Source: Agromyces sp. NDB4Y10
Lineage (GTDB): Bacteria; Actinomycetota; Actinomycetes; Actinomycetales; Microbacteriaceae
DNA: 64,000 nucleotides
Reading direction: 5' to 3'
NCBI RefSeq assembly: GCF_001620055.1
Contig: NZ_LQGY01000014.1
Span: 231,977 to 295,976 of the forward strand
Part shown: positions 42,695 to 49,981 of the stretch, piece after piece
How the letters are laid out: the number at the start of each line of letters is the position of its first letter
Numbering within the stretch: the stretch's first letter is position 1
Position numbers and translations under genes: made by a program
Notes under the pieces: generated by a model
What the model saw: only the letters and a program-made list of their open reading frames with translations
Databases searched by the model: none
Told to the model about the DNA's origin: nothing

Positions 42695-43641
42695 CCGCAT
42701 CCGCCACCCCCGCGACCGCGGCGCGACTGGCCGCCGAGGAGGGACGCGGCCGCCGGACGCCGACGCGCCGACGGCGCGTGCAGCACCCGTGGGCGATCGT
42801 CGCCTTCGTCGGGCCGTTCGCGGCGATGTTCGTGCTGTTCTACCTCATTCCCATCGGCGTGGCCGTCTGGCAGTCGCTGCTCGTCGTCGAGCGCGAGGGC
42901 ACGTACGGCACCGCGACCGAGGTCTTCGGCGGGCTCCGCCAGTACGAGCTGGTCTTCCAGAACGAGGCGTTCTGGACGTCCGTCGGCCGCGTGCTGCTCT
43001 TCGGCATCGTGCAGGTGCCCGTCATGCTCGCGCTCGCGCTGCTGTTCGCGCTCCTGCTCGACTCGCCGCTGATCCGCGGCAAGAAGTTCTTCCGGCTGGC
43101 GTTCTTCGCGCCGTACGCCGTCCCCGGCGTCATCGCGGCGATCATGTGGGGCTTCCTGTACTCGCCGAACCTGTCGCCGTTCCAGGCGCTCACGAGCCAG
43201 GTCAACCTGCTCTCGGCCGACTTCGTGCTGTGGGCGATCGCGAACGTCGTCACCTGGGTGTTCGTCGGCTACAACATGCTCATCATCTACTCGACGCTGC
43301 TCGCCATCCCGCAGGAGATCTACGAGGCGGCGCGGATCGACGGCGCGGGCCAGGCGCGCATCGCCTGGTCGATCAAGATCCCGCTCGTCCGCCCCGCACT
43401 CGTACTCACGGCCGTGCTGTCGATCATCGGCACGCTCCAGCTGCTCGCCGAGCCGCAGACGTTCCGGTCGTTCAGCTCGGCGGTCACGAGCACGTACACG
43501 CCGAACATGACGATCTACGCGACCAGCTCGATCCCGAACGTCTCGCTCGCCGCGGCCTTCTCGGTCGTGCTCGCGCTCGCCACGTTCATCCTCTCGTTCA
43601 CGTTCCTGCGACTCACCCGACGGAAGGGAGCGGACGCATGA
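42691..43641 (+). CDS. Sugar ABC transporter permease, MalF type (GH42 operon)
   Basis: The 316-residue protein has a basic N-terminus (GRRTPTRRRRVQHP) and six membrane segments. The EAA loop, YEAARIDGAGQARIAWSIKI, is near residues 211-230. Its ATG overlaps the stop of the beta-galactosidase gene (ATGA) and its own stop overlaps the following permease start in the same way, so three proteins are translated in a chain. GAGAGGAGGA lies upstream as a ribosome site. Confidence 0.94.
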   Translation: MTASATPATAARLAAEEGRGRRTPTRRRRVQHPWAIVAFVGPFAAMFVLFYLIPIGVAVWQSLLVVEREGTYGTATEVFGGLRQYELVFQNEAFWTSVGRVLLFGIVQVPVMLALALLFALLLDSPLIRGKKFFRLAFFAPYAVPGVIAAIMWGFLYSPNLSPFQALTSQVNLLSADFVLWAIANVVTWVFVGYNMLIIYSTLLAIPQEIYEAARIDGAGQARIAWSIKIPLVRPALVLTAVLSIIGTLQLLAEPQTFRSFSSAVTSTYTPNMTIYATSSIPNVSLAAAFSVVLALATFILSFTFLRLTRRKGADA

Positions 43642-44576
43642 GCACCGCGATCGGCCCCGACGCGACCTCGGCCATGCCCGCGGTCAACCCGCGCGGCGTC
43701 GACCGCCACGGCGACATGCCGTCGGTCGGCCGCGGCCCCCGGGAGAGCATCCTCTCGCGCACCGGCGCCATGCTCGTCATGGCCGTCTTCACGCTGTACT
43801 TCCTCGTGCCGATCTGGTGGCTGCTCGTCGCTTCGACGAAGAGCCGCGGCGACCTGTTCAGCACCAACCCGCTCTGGTTCGCCGACTTCCGGCTGTTCGA
43901 GAACATCGGCGCCCTCCTCGCCCACCGCGACGGCGTCTACCTGAAGTGGATCCTCAACAGCCTCCTGTACGCGGGCCTCGGCGCGGTCGTCGCGACGATC
44001 CTCGCGGCCATGTGCGGCTACGCCCTGGCGAAGTACCGCTTCCCCGGGCGCGAGACGATCTTCAACATCGTGCTCGGCGGCGTCCTCGTGCCCGCCACCG
44101 CGCTCGCACTCCCGCTGTTCCTGCTGTTCAGCCGCGTCCAGCTCACCGACACGTTCTGGGCGGTGTTCCTCCCGAGCGTCGTGAGCCCGTTCGGCGTGTA
44201 CCTGTCGCGCGTGTTCGCCGAGGCATCCGTGCCCGACGAACTGCTCGAGGCGAGCCGGCTGGATGGCGCGGGGGAGATCCGCACCTTCTTCACCGTCTCG
44301 ATCCGCCTCATGTTCCCGGCGCTCATCACGGTGTTCCTGTTCCAGTTCGTGACCATCTGGAACAACTTCTTCCTGCCGCTGATCATGCTGCGCAGCGAGG
44401 AGCTGTTCCCCGTCACCTACGGCCTCTACGCCTGGAACTCCACGGTCAACCAGTTCCCCGAGCTGCGCACCTACGTGCTCGTCGGATCGCTGCTGTCGAT
44501 CATCCCCCTGATCATCACCTTCCTGCTGCTTCAGCGCTACTGGCGCACGGGCCTCGGCACCGGAGCCCTGAAGTAG
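43638..44576 (+). CDS. Sugar ABC transporter permease, MalG type (GH42 operon)
   Basis: The 312-residue protein has a ~45-residue polar N-terminus and six membrane segments. The EAA loop reads LLEASRLDGAGEIRTFFTVS (about 203-222). The C-terminus ends RYWRTGLGTGALK, typical of MalG relatives. The start ATG overlaps the preceding stop (43638-43641). It pairs with the upstream MalF-type protein to form the channel for a galactoside. The ATPase is not encoded here. Confidence 0.94.
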   Translation: MSTAIGPDATSAMPAVNPRGVDRHGDMPSVGRGPRESILSRTGAMLVMAVFTLYFLVPIWWLLVASTKSRGDLFSTNPLWFADFRLFENIGALLAHRDGVYLKWILNSLLYAGLGAVVATILAAMCGYALAKYRFPGRETIFNIVLGGVLVPATALALPLFLLFSRVQLTDTFWAVFLPSVVSPFGVYLSRVFAEASVPDELLEASRLDGAGEIRTFFTVSIRLMFPALITVFLFQFVTIWNNFFLPLIMLRSEELFPVTYGLYAWNSTVNQFPELRTYVLVGSLLSIIPLIITFLLLQRYWRTGLGTGALK

Positions 44577-44626
44577 AGCCCGCCCGGGGCATCCGGGCAC
44601 CAACCCCACACCGAGAAGAGGAAACC

Positions 44627-45967
44627 ATGCGTCACACGAAACGAGCGGTCACCGCAGCCCTGCTCACCTCCGCCGCGCTCGCCCTGACCGGGTGCGCCGC
44701 GGGCGGCGCGAGCTCCGGGGGCGGCGGCGGCGACGCCGCGGCATCCTGCGAGCCCGCGGGCGAGGACGTCACGCTCACCTTCACCAGCTGGATCCCCGGC
44801 ATCGAGGACGCCGTCGCGATCTGGAACGAGGAGAACCCCGACATCCAGGTCGAGGTGCAGACCGGCCCCTCGGGCAACGCCGGCACCTACCAGAACTTCT
44901 TCAACCAGCTCGAGGCGGGCAATGCCCCCGACCTCGGCCAGATCGAGTACGACGCGCTGCCGAACTTCCGCGTGCAGGACGGCCTCGTGAACCTCGGCGC
45001 CTGCGAAGACGTGCTCGCCGCCGAGGACCAGTTCCTCGACTGGACCTGGGGCCAGGTCACCCTCGGCACCGAGGACGAGGTCTACGGCATCCCGCAGGAC
45101 CAGGGCCCCATGGCCCTGTTCTACCGCAGCGACCTCTTCGAGCAGGCCGGCATCGAGGTGCCGACCACGTGGGAGGAGTACCGCGAGGCGGCCGTGACGA
45201 TCCGCGAGCAGGGCGGCTACATCACCAACTTCTCGCAGACCGACATCAACCAGTTCGCCGGCTTCGTCTGGCAGGCGGGCGGCCAGTGGTTCGCCAACGA
45301 CGGTGACGCGTGGACGGTCGAGCTCACGAGCGACGAGTCGATGACGGTCGCCGAGTACTGGCAGGACCTCATCGAGAACGACCTCGTCTCGACCTACCCG
45401 GCCTGGACCGACGAGTGGAACAACGCGTACAACTCGGGCGAGGTCTGGACCTGGAACTCGGCCGTCTGGGGTGCCAACTCGATCCTGTCGGGCGCGCCGG
45501 ACACGGCGGGCAACTGGTCGGTCGCGCTCGCGCCGCAGTGGAACGAGGGCGACGCGGTCGCCGGCAACTGGGGCGGCTCGTCGATCGCCGTGTTCAACGG
45601 CACCGACCACCTCTACGAGGCGGCGAAGTTCGCGCTGTGGCTGAACACCTCGGAGGAGGCGCTCACCTCGCTGAACGAGACCGCGCAGATCTACCCCGCC
45701 ACCGAGGCGGGCCTCGACCTGCCCGTGCTGAAGGAGGGCGTCGAGTTCTACGGCGGCCAGCCCATCTACGACGTGTTCGCCGAGGCGGCGGCGCAGGTCA
45801 GCCCGGACTTCGTCTGGGGTCCGACGATGACGCAGACCTACGCTGACGTCTCCGACGGGTTCAAGGCCGCCGCATCCGGCAGCAGCACCCTGATGGAGGC
45901 CCTCGAGAAGGGCCAGGAGTCGACCATCAAGGCGCTCGAGGCCCAGTCGATCCCGGTCGCGGAGTAA
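44627..45967 (+). CDS. Sugar ABC transporter substrate-binding lipoprotein (GH42 operon)
   Basis: The 446-residue protein has a short signal peptide and the lipobox LTGC with Cys23 as lipid anchor, followed by a Gly/Ser linker. The mature domain is an extracellular solute-binding protein of family 1: LTFTSWIPGIEDAVAIWNEE, QLEAGNAPDLGQIEYD, GIPQDQGPMALFYRSDLFEQ and AGNWGGSSIAVFNGTDHLYE. It would present a galactoside to the two upstream permeases. GAAGAGGAAA precedes the ATG. It is unusual in coming last rather than first in the operon. A strong hairpin follows. Confidence 0.93.
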   Translation: MRHTKRAVTAALLTSAALALTGCAAGGASSGGGGGDAAASCEPAGEDVTLTFTSWIPGIEDAVAIWNEENPDIQVEVQTGPSGNAGTYQNFFNQLEAGNAPDLGQIEYDALPNFRVQDGLVNLGACEDVLAAEDQFLDWTWGQVTLGTEDEVYGIPQDQGPMALFYRSDLFEQAGIEVPTTWEEYREAAVTIREQGGYITNFSQTDINQFAGFVWQAGGQWFANDGDAWTVELTSDESMTVAEYWQDLIENDLVSTYPAWTDEWNNAYNSGEVWTWNSAVWGANSILSGAPDTAGNWSVALAPQWNEGDAVAGNWGGSSIAVFNGTDHLYEAAKFALWLNTSEEALTSLNETAQIYPATEAGLDLPVLKEGVEFYGGQPIYDVFAEAAAQVSPDFVWGPTMTQTYADVSDGFKAAASGSSTLMEALEKGQESTIKALEAQSIPVAE

Positions 45968-45983
45968 CGCCCGCCTGAGTGCA

Positions 45984-46030
45984 GCCCGTGCCGCGGACGT
46001 CCCTCCCCCCAGGACGCCCGCGGCACGGGC
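45984..46030 (+). terminator. Hairpin terminator of the GH42 operon
   Basis: GCCCGTGCCGCGG (45984-45996) and CCGCGGCACGGGC (46018-46030) pair perfectly over 13 bp, with an inner GACGTCC/GGACG extension, 17 bp after the binding-protein stop. No T-run follows. Confidence 0.75.
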
Positions 46031-46091
46031 CTGCGGCTGCGGTCGCGCGCCATCCGTGCGAGCATCGGGACATGGCGAACGGGAGGTCGGC

Positions 46092-46847
46092 GTGACGTAC
46101 GCGATCCCGGGCAGCACGCCCGACGGGGGCGGACCCATCGGCGAGACGTACGGCGCCGCGCTCGTGCGCATCGGCGACGAGTCGCTCGTGGTCGACGCGC
46201 TCCGCGGCATCCGCTTCACCGGCTGGGTCGCCCCGGCCGAGTCGGGCTGGGTCGTCGCGCTCGGCGATCCCGGCGACGGCACGGTGGCGACGGCGCGCAG
46301 CGGCGTCCTCGAGGTGGGAGCGGCGCTCGCGGCGGCGCTGCACACCGTGGTGGTCGTCGCGCGCGTGCGGCTCGACCGGCAGCTCGTGCTCGCGGCGTTC
46401 CGCGGCCCCGACGAGCTCGGGCGCTACTCGAGCGACCCGTCCCGCGAACCCGGCGCCGACGACGAGGTGCTCGCCGAGCCGTTCGGCGTCGAGCACGCCG
46501 AGGCGTTCGCCGAGGCGGTGGGGCGAGCGGATGCCGCGGAGGAGCTCGCCGAGGTGCTCGGCGAGGAGCTCGACACCGACAGCGTCTACGAGTCGGAGCG
46601 GCTGGCTCGCGTGCTCGGCCTGCTCGGCCTGCCGCGGTGGATCGTGGCCGCGGGCGCGCTCCCGCGCGACCTGCCCACCGGCCCGCGCACGAAGGACCTC
46701 GTCCGGCTCGGCGCGGGCGCGACCGGCGCGAAGGGCGTCGTGCAGGGGCGTGCGGCGGCCGCGGCGCGACGACGGATGCCGCCGCCCCCGGCGATCGCCG
46801 ACCCGCCGCGGGCCGACGACCTCGGCATCGACCCCTGGCTGCTCTGA
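46092..46847 (+). CDS. Hypothetical protein
   Basis: The 251-residue soluble protein starts at a GTG preceded by GGGAGG, better placed than the in-frame start at 46056. It is rich in Ala, Glu, Asp and Arg, with a beta-rich N-terminal half (AALVRIGDESLVVDALRGIR, VVVVARVRLDRQLVLAAF) and a helical acidic middle (ADAAEELAEVLGEELDTD), then a basic Gly/Ala tail with RRRMPPPPAIADPPRADD. No domain is recognised. It stands between the GH42 operon terminator and the DUF1540 gene, whose start is 108 bp after its stop. Confidence 0.75.
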   Translation: MTYAIPGSTPDGGGPIGETYGAALVRIGDESLVVDALRGIRFTGWVAPAESGWVVALGDPGDGTVATARSGVLEVGAALAAALHTVVVVARVRLDRQLVLAAFRGPDELGRYSSDPSREPGADDEVLAEPFGVEHAEAFAEAVGRADAAEELAEVLGEELDTDSVYESERLARVLGLLGLPRWIVAAGALPRDLPTGPRTKDLVRLGAGATGAKGVVQGRAAAAARRRMPPPPAIADPPRADDLGIDPWLL

Positions 46848-46955
46848 CCGGTGACCCCGATTCCGGCGCGACGCGCGCACCGGGTCTGGTCGCTCGTCGC
46901 CCTGCGGAGTAGCATCGCCCGCACCTGCCGGTCGACACCACCTCAGGAGGTCACC

Positions 46956-47258
46956 ATGAGCATGACCCTCGACGAACTGCCCGCCGTCGCCGAATGCTCG
47001 GTGACCGGGTGCTCGTACAACGACCACTCGAGCTGCCACGCCGCCGCGGTCACGATCGCGGGCTCGGTGGGCGACGCCGAGTGCGCCACGTTCATCCCGC
47101 TCGGCACGAAGGGCGGGCTCGACAAGGTGATCTCCCACGTCGGCGCGTGCCAGCGGTCGGAGTGCGTGCACAACGACTCGCTGGAGTGCACCGCGACGGC
47201 CGTGCGCGTGGGGCCCGGTGCGGTCGACGCGGACTGCCTGACGTACGAGCCCCGCTGA
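46956..47258 (+). CDS. DUF1540 protein with two cysteine repeats
   Basis: The 100-residue protein has two DUF1540 units, each C-x4-C-x7-C followed by a fourth Cys: CSVTGCSYNDHSSC then AEC (about 15-45), and CQRSECVHNDSLEC then ADC (about 65-95). The eight cysteines could bind two metal ions, as in small zinc or iron knuckles. Function is unknown for the family. An AGGAGG ribosome site precedes the ATG at 46956, which supports this start over the longer upstream reading. Confidence 0.87.
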   Translation: MSMTLDELPAVAECSVTGCSYNDHSSCHAAAVTIAGSVGDAECATFIPLGTKGGLDKVISHVGACQRSECVHNDSLECTATAVRVGPGAVDADCLTYEPR

Positions 47259-47340
47259 CCCCACGCGGAGCCGGGCGCGGGCGTTCTGCTGTGAGCGGAT
47301 CGACCTGTCGCCGGAGCCGGGGCGTGCGTAGCCTCGGCAC

Positions 47341-47895
47341 ATGGGCAGGCTGATCGAGTTCCCGCAGGCCGAACCGTCGCGCGCCGCGCGGCCGCTGTGG
47401 CGGCACGTGCTCGGCGAGGTGCTCCGCCGTGAACGCCTGGATCAGGACCGGATCCTCACCGAGGTCGCGGCGACGGCGGGCGTGTCGCCGCAGTACCTGT
47501 CGGAGGTCGAACGCGGCCGCAAGGAGGCCTCGTCCGAGGTGCTCGGCGCCGTCGCCGACGCGCTCGGGCTTGAGCTCGCCGACGTCGTCGGCCGGGTCGC
47601 GGGGCGCCTCGGCAGTCGCACACCCGCACGGGCCGACGCGGGTTCGTCCGCGCCGGTGTCCGCTCCGGTCCCGGCACCGGTGCGCGCGCCGATCCCCGGA
47701 CCCGCCCGCGACATCCACGCCCCCGCGCCGGCCCACGACGTCCTCGCTCCCGCGCCCGCCCGCGACGTGCTCGCTCCCGCGCCCGCCCGCGACGTGCTCG
47801 CCCCCGCGCCGCTCCCCGGACCCGCGCAGGACATCCTCGCCCCCGCGCCGACGCTATCGGCCGGCGTCGCCGACGTCTTCCTCCTCGCCGCCTGA
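47341..47895 (+). CDS. popR: PopR/ClgR-like XRE regulator with repeat-rich tail and LLAA C-terminus
   Basis: The 184-residue protein has an HTH_3 domain (about 20-82) with the ClgR/PopR signature [20 protein letters not shown]. Residues 95-175 are Pro/Ala-rich with repeats of about nine residues based on RDVLAPAPA. The last residues are DVFLLAA. In Streptomyces, as I recall, PopR activates a second clpP operon and is degraded through its terminal Ala-Ala; the same end is present here. TAGCCT ends 6 nt before the ATG (leaderless). The gene converges with the adjacent clpP pair, its likely target. ClgR is the alternative name, but no clpC or clpX is near. Confidence 0.82.
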   Translation: MGRLIEFPQAEPSRAARPLWRHVLGEVLRRERLDQDRILTEVAATAGVSPQYLSEVERGRKEASSEVLGAVADALGLELADVVGRVAGRLGSRTPARADAGSSAPVSAPVPAPVRAPIPGPARDIHAPAPAHDVLAPAPARDVLAPAPARDVLAPAPLPGPAQDILAPAPTLSAGVADVFLLAA

Positions 47896-47940
47896 CCCCG
47901 CCGGGTCGCCGCCCCGCCCCGCCCCGCCCCGCCCGCCGGC

Positions 47941-48002
47941 CCGCGAGATGACGCGAATCGTCCGTGCGAGCCAGTCGAGCAGCCGTTCGCGTCATCTCGC
48001 GG
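47941..48002. repeat. Intergenic inverted-repeat element, GATGACG family, copy 2
   Basis: CCGCGAGATGACGCGAA (47941-47957) and its perfect complement (47986-48002) form a 17-bp stem with a 28-base loop, extended by CCCCGCCCCGCCC-type arms on both sides. It sits between the convergent popR-like and clpP genes and may terminate both. The core GATGACGCGAA is shared with the element at 1888-1971. Confidence 0.7.
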
Positions 48003-48027
48003 CCCGGGCGGGGCGGGGTGGGCGAGG

Positions 48028-48639
48028 TCAGCGGGGGGTGAGGGCGGCGACGGCCTGGGCGGCGAGCACCTGGTCGGCGAGGCCGTAGTCGACCGCGGCG
48101 TGCGCGGGCAGGATCAGGTCGCGGTCGGTGTCGGTGCGGATCGCCTCGACCGAGCGGCCGGTGTCGCCGGCGAGCGCCGCCTCGAGCTCGCCGCGCACGC
48201 GCAGCACCTCGTCGGCGTGCAGGATCAGGTCGGGCACGGCCCCGCGGCCCTGTGTCGACGGCTGGTGGAGCGTCACGGTGCTGTGCGGCAGCATCGAGCG
48301 TCGCCCCCGGGCACCGCCTGCAAGGAGCACAGCGGCGGGCCCGCCGGCGCGGCCGACGCAGGTGGTCGCGACCTCCGGTCGGATGTGCTGCATCGTGTCG
48401 TAGACCGCGAGCGCGGCGCTCGGCGACCCGCCGGGGGAGTTCACGTAGAGGCTGATCGGCGCTTCGCTCGAGTCGGACGCGAGGTGGAGGAACTGCGCGA
48501 TGAGCACGTTCGCGACGCCGTCGTCGATCTCGGTGCCGAGGTAGACGATGCGCTCGGAGAGCAGCCGGCTGTACACGTCGAGCGACCGCTCGACGCCGCC
48601 GCGCTTCTCGACGACGTACGGGATCGTGTAGCTGGTCAT
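48028..48639 (-). CDS. clpP: ClpP-family protein lacking the catalytic serine
   Basis: The 203-residue protein has the ClpP fold (PISLYVNSPGGSPSAALAVYDTMQ at about 61-84). Where ClpP has GxAASMA it reads CVGRAGGPAAVLLAGG, so the nucleophile position is Gly100. The triad His125 (TLHQPS) and Asp174 (TDRDLIL) are kept. It should therefore assemble but not cleave, like ClpR subunits of cyanobacteria and plastids. The ATG overlaps the stop of the upstream clpP (48636-48639), so both are made together and probably form a mixed ring. I infer a structural or regulatory role. Confidence 0.9.
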   Translation of the reverse strand: MTSYTIPYVVEKRGGVERSLDVYSRLLSERIVYLGTEIDDGVANVLIAQFLHLASDSSEAPISLYVNSPGGSPSAALAVYDTMQHIRPEVATTCVGRAGGPAAVLLAGGARGRRSMLPHSTVTLHQPSTQGRGAVPDLILHADEVLRVRGELEAALAGDTGRSVEAIRTDTDRDLILPAHAAVDYGLADQVLAAQAVAALTPR

Positions 48640-49259
48640 GCGGGCACCCCCAGTCCGGCGACGGCGCGCGGTTCGAGCGGGAAGAGCTCGTCGAACCGCT
48701 CGGTGACGTGGTCGATGAACCCGTAGACGACGGCCTGCTCGGCGGTGTACCACCGGTCGCGCAGCGAGTCCTGCGCGATCCGCTCGACGGCCTGGCCGGT
48801 GTAGCGCGCGATGAGCCCGAGGACGGTGTCACGCGTGTGGCGCAGGTCGTCGGCCTGCAGCTCGATGTCCACCGCCGTGCCGCCGATGCCCGCGGATCCC
48901 TGGTGGAGCAGGATCCGCGAGTGCGGCAGGGCGGCGCGCTTGCCGGGGGTGCCGGCCGTGAGGAGGAACTGCCCGGCGCTCGCGGCCATGCCGACGGCGA
49001 TGGTCGCGACGTCGTTCGGGATGGCGCGCATCACGTCGTGGATCGCGAGCATCGCCGGCACCGAGCCGCCGGGCGAGTTGATCCAGAAGCGGATGTCGCG
49101 GCGCGCGTCGTCGGCGGCGAGCGCGACGAGCTGGGCGCAGATGCGGTTGCCGCCGGCCTGGTCGAGTTCGTCGCCGAGCACGATGATGCGCTCGTGGAAG
49201 AGCCGCCGGGTGAGTTCGGCGTCGATGGGCTGGACGGGTGGGGTCTCTCGATCGCTCAT
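48636..49259 (-). CDS. clpP: ATP-dependent Clp protease proteolytic subunit, complete triad
   Basis: The 207-residue protein has the complete triad: Ser94 in VGMAASAGQFLL, His119 in ILLHQGS and Asp168 in SLRDRWYTAEQA. The N-terminal processing and axial-loop region is HERIIVLGDELDQAGG. It degrades proteins delivered by ClpC or ClpX. It is the first gene of a two-gene operon and is not followed by clpX, so this is an accessory pair and not the housekeeping clpP1P2. A TCTGCC/GGCAGA-type palindrome 43-63 bp upstream points to control by the adjacent PopR-like protein. Confidence 0.95.
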   Translation of the reverse strand: MSDRETPPVQPIDAELTRRLFHERIIVLGDELDQAGGNRICAQLVALAADDARRDIRFWINSPGGSVPAMLAIHDVMRAIPNDVATIAVGMAASAGQFLLTAGTPGKRAALPHSRILLHQGSAGIGGTAVDIELQADDLRHTRDTVLGLIARYTGQAVERIAQDSLRDRWYTAEQAVVYGFIDHVTERFDELFPLEPRAVAGLGVPA

Positions 49260-49301
49260 GCGGTCCAGCCTGCGCCTCGAGCGGATGCCGCGGGGCGGAT
49301 G

Positions 49302-49322
49302 CTGCCGCGGGCAGATCTGCCC
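49302..49322 (-). promoter_or_regulatory. PopR-type operator upstream of the clpP pair
   Basis: CTGCC-GCG-GGCAG (49302-49314) overlaps a perfect palindrome GGGCAGATCTGCCC (49309-49322). GCTGCC-GCG-GGCAGA differs at one base from TCTGCC-N3-GGCAGA, which I recall as the Streptomyces PopR site. It lies 43-63 bp before the clpP start codon. Confidence 0.65.
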
Positions 49323-49358
49323 TCGGCGGAGGCACCGGGCGGGGGTGCCGGCCGTGGG

Positions 49359-49880
49359 TCAGCCGGCGCGCGCGATCGCGGGGCCTTCGCTGAACTGGCA
49401 GGCGGTCGCGGTGAGCCGCTCGTCGGGATCGAGGCGCGTGAGGACGGCGCCGGCGATGTCGTAGAGCTGCTGGAGCTGCTCGGGCGTGAGCGCATCGAGC
49501 ACGTTGCGGCGGACGGTCTCGACGTGGCCGGGCGCGGCGTCGTCGATGAGCCGCATGCCGGCGTCGGTGATGGTCGCGTTGGTCGCGCGGCGGTCCTCGG
49601 GGCAGGGGAAGCGGCGGATGAGCCCGCGGTCCTCGAGGCGGCGCGCGACGTGGGAGAGGCGGGGGAGGGTGGCGTTGGTGCGCGCGGCGAGCGCGGTCAT
49701 GCGCATGGTGCGGTCGGGGGCGGCGGCGAGCGCCATCAGCGCGACGTACTCGAAGTGGGTGATCTGCGCGTCGCGGAGCAGCTGGGCGTCGAGGGCGCCG
49801 GGCAGCAGTTCGGTGAGCGCGACGAGGCGAACCCAGGCGGCCGATTCCTCGGTGCTGAGCCAGCGTGTGTCCTCCGTCAT
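49359..49880 (-). CDS. MarR-family regulator
   Basis: The 173-residue protein has the MarR winged helix (about 35-115): YVALMALAAAPDRTMRMTAL, TNATLPRLSHVARRLEDRGLIRR, and wing PCPEDRRATNATITDAG. It is divergent from the F420-reductase-like gene with 101 bp between, which holds inverted CGACAAC/GTTGTCG sites over that gene's promoter. GAGAAT lies 6 nt before the ATG at 49880. The ligand is likely a phenolic or oxidant, as for most MarR proteins that control redox genes (inference). Confidence 0.9.
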   Translation of the reverse strand: MTEDTRWLSTEESAAWVRLVALTELLPGALDAQLLRDAQITHFEYVALMALAAAPDRTMRMTALAARTNATLPRLSHVARRLEDRGLIRRFPCPEDRRATNATITDAGMRLIDDAAPGHVETVRRNVLDALTPEQLQQLYDIAGAVLTRLDPDERLTATACQFSEGPAIARAG

Positions 49881-49902
49881 GCCCTCATTCTCGCACACTT
49901 GG

Positions 49903-49942
49903 TTGACGCGACAACTGATCGACGCTACGGTGTTGGTTGTCG
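49903..49942 (+). promoter_or_regulatory. Promoter of the F420-reductase-like gene with MarR-type inverted repeat
   Basis: TTGACG (49903-49908) and TACGGT (49926-49931), 17 bp apart, form the promoter. CGACAAC (49909-49915) and GTTGTCG (49936-49942) are inverted repeats that flank the -10 box, well placed for repression by the divergent MarR protein. Confidence 0.7.
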
Positions 49943-49981
49943 ATACAAGTAATCGCGTCATCCGGCGCGGAGAGGAACCTC

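Noticed and set aside
47905..47938. Run of CCCCG units after the popR-like gene as a microsatellite
   Set aside because: It forms the outer arm of the hairpin with the complementary GGGCGGGGCGGGG at 48005-48017, so it is better described as part of the inverted-repeat element.
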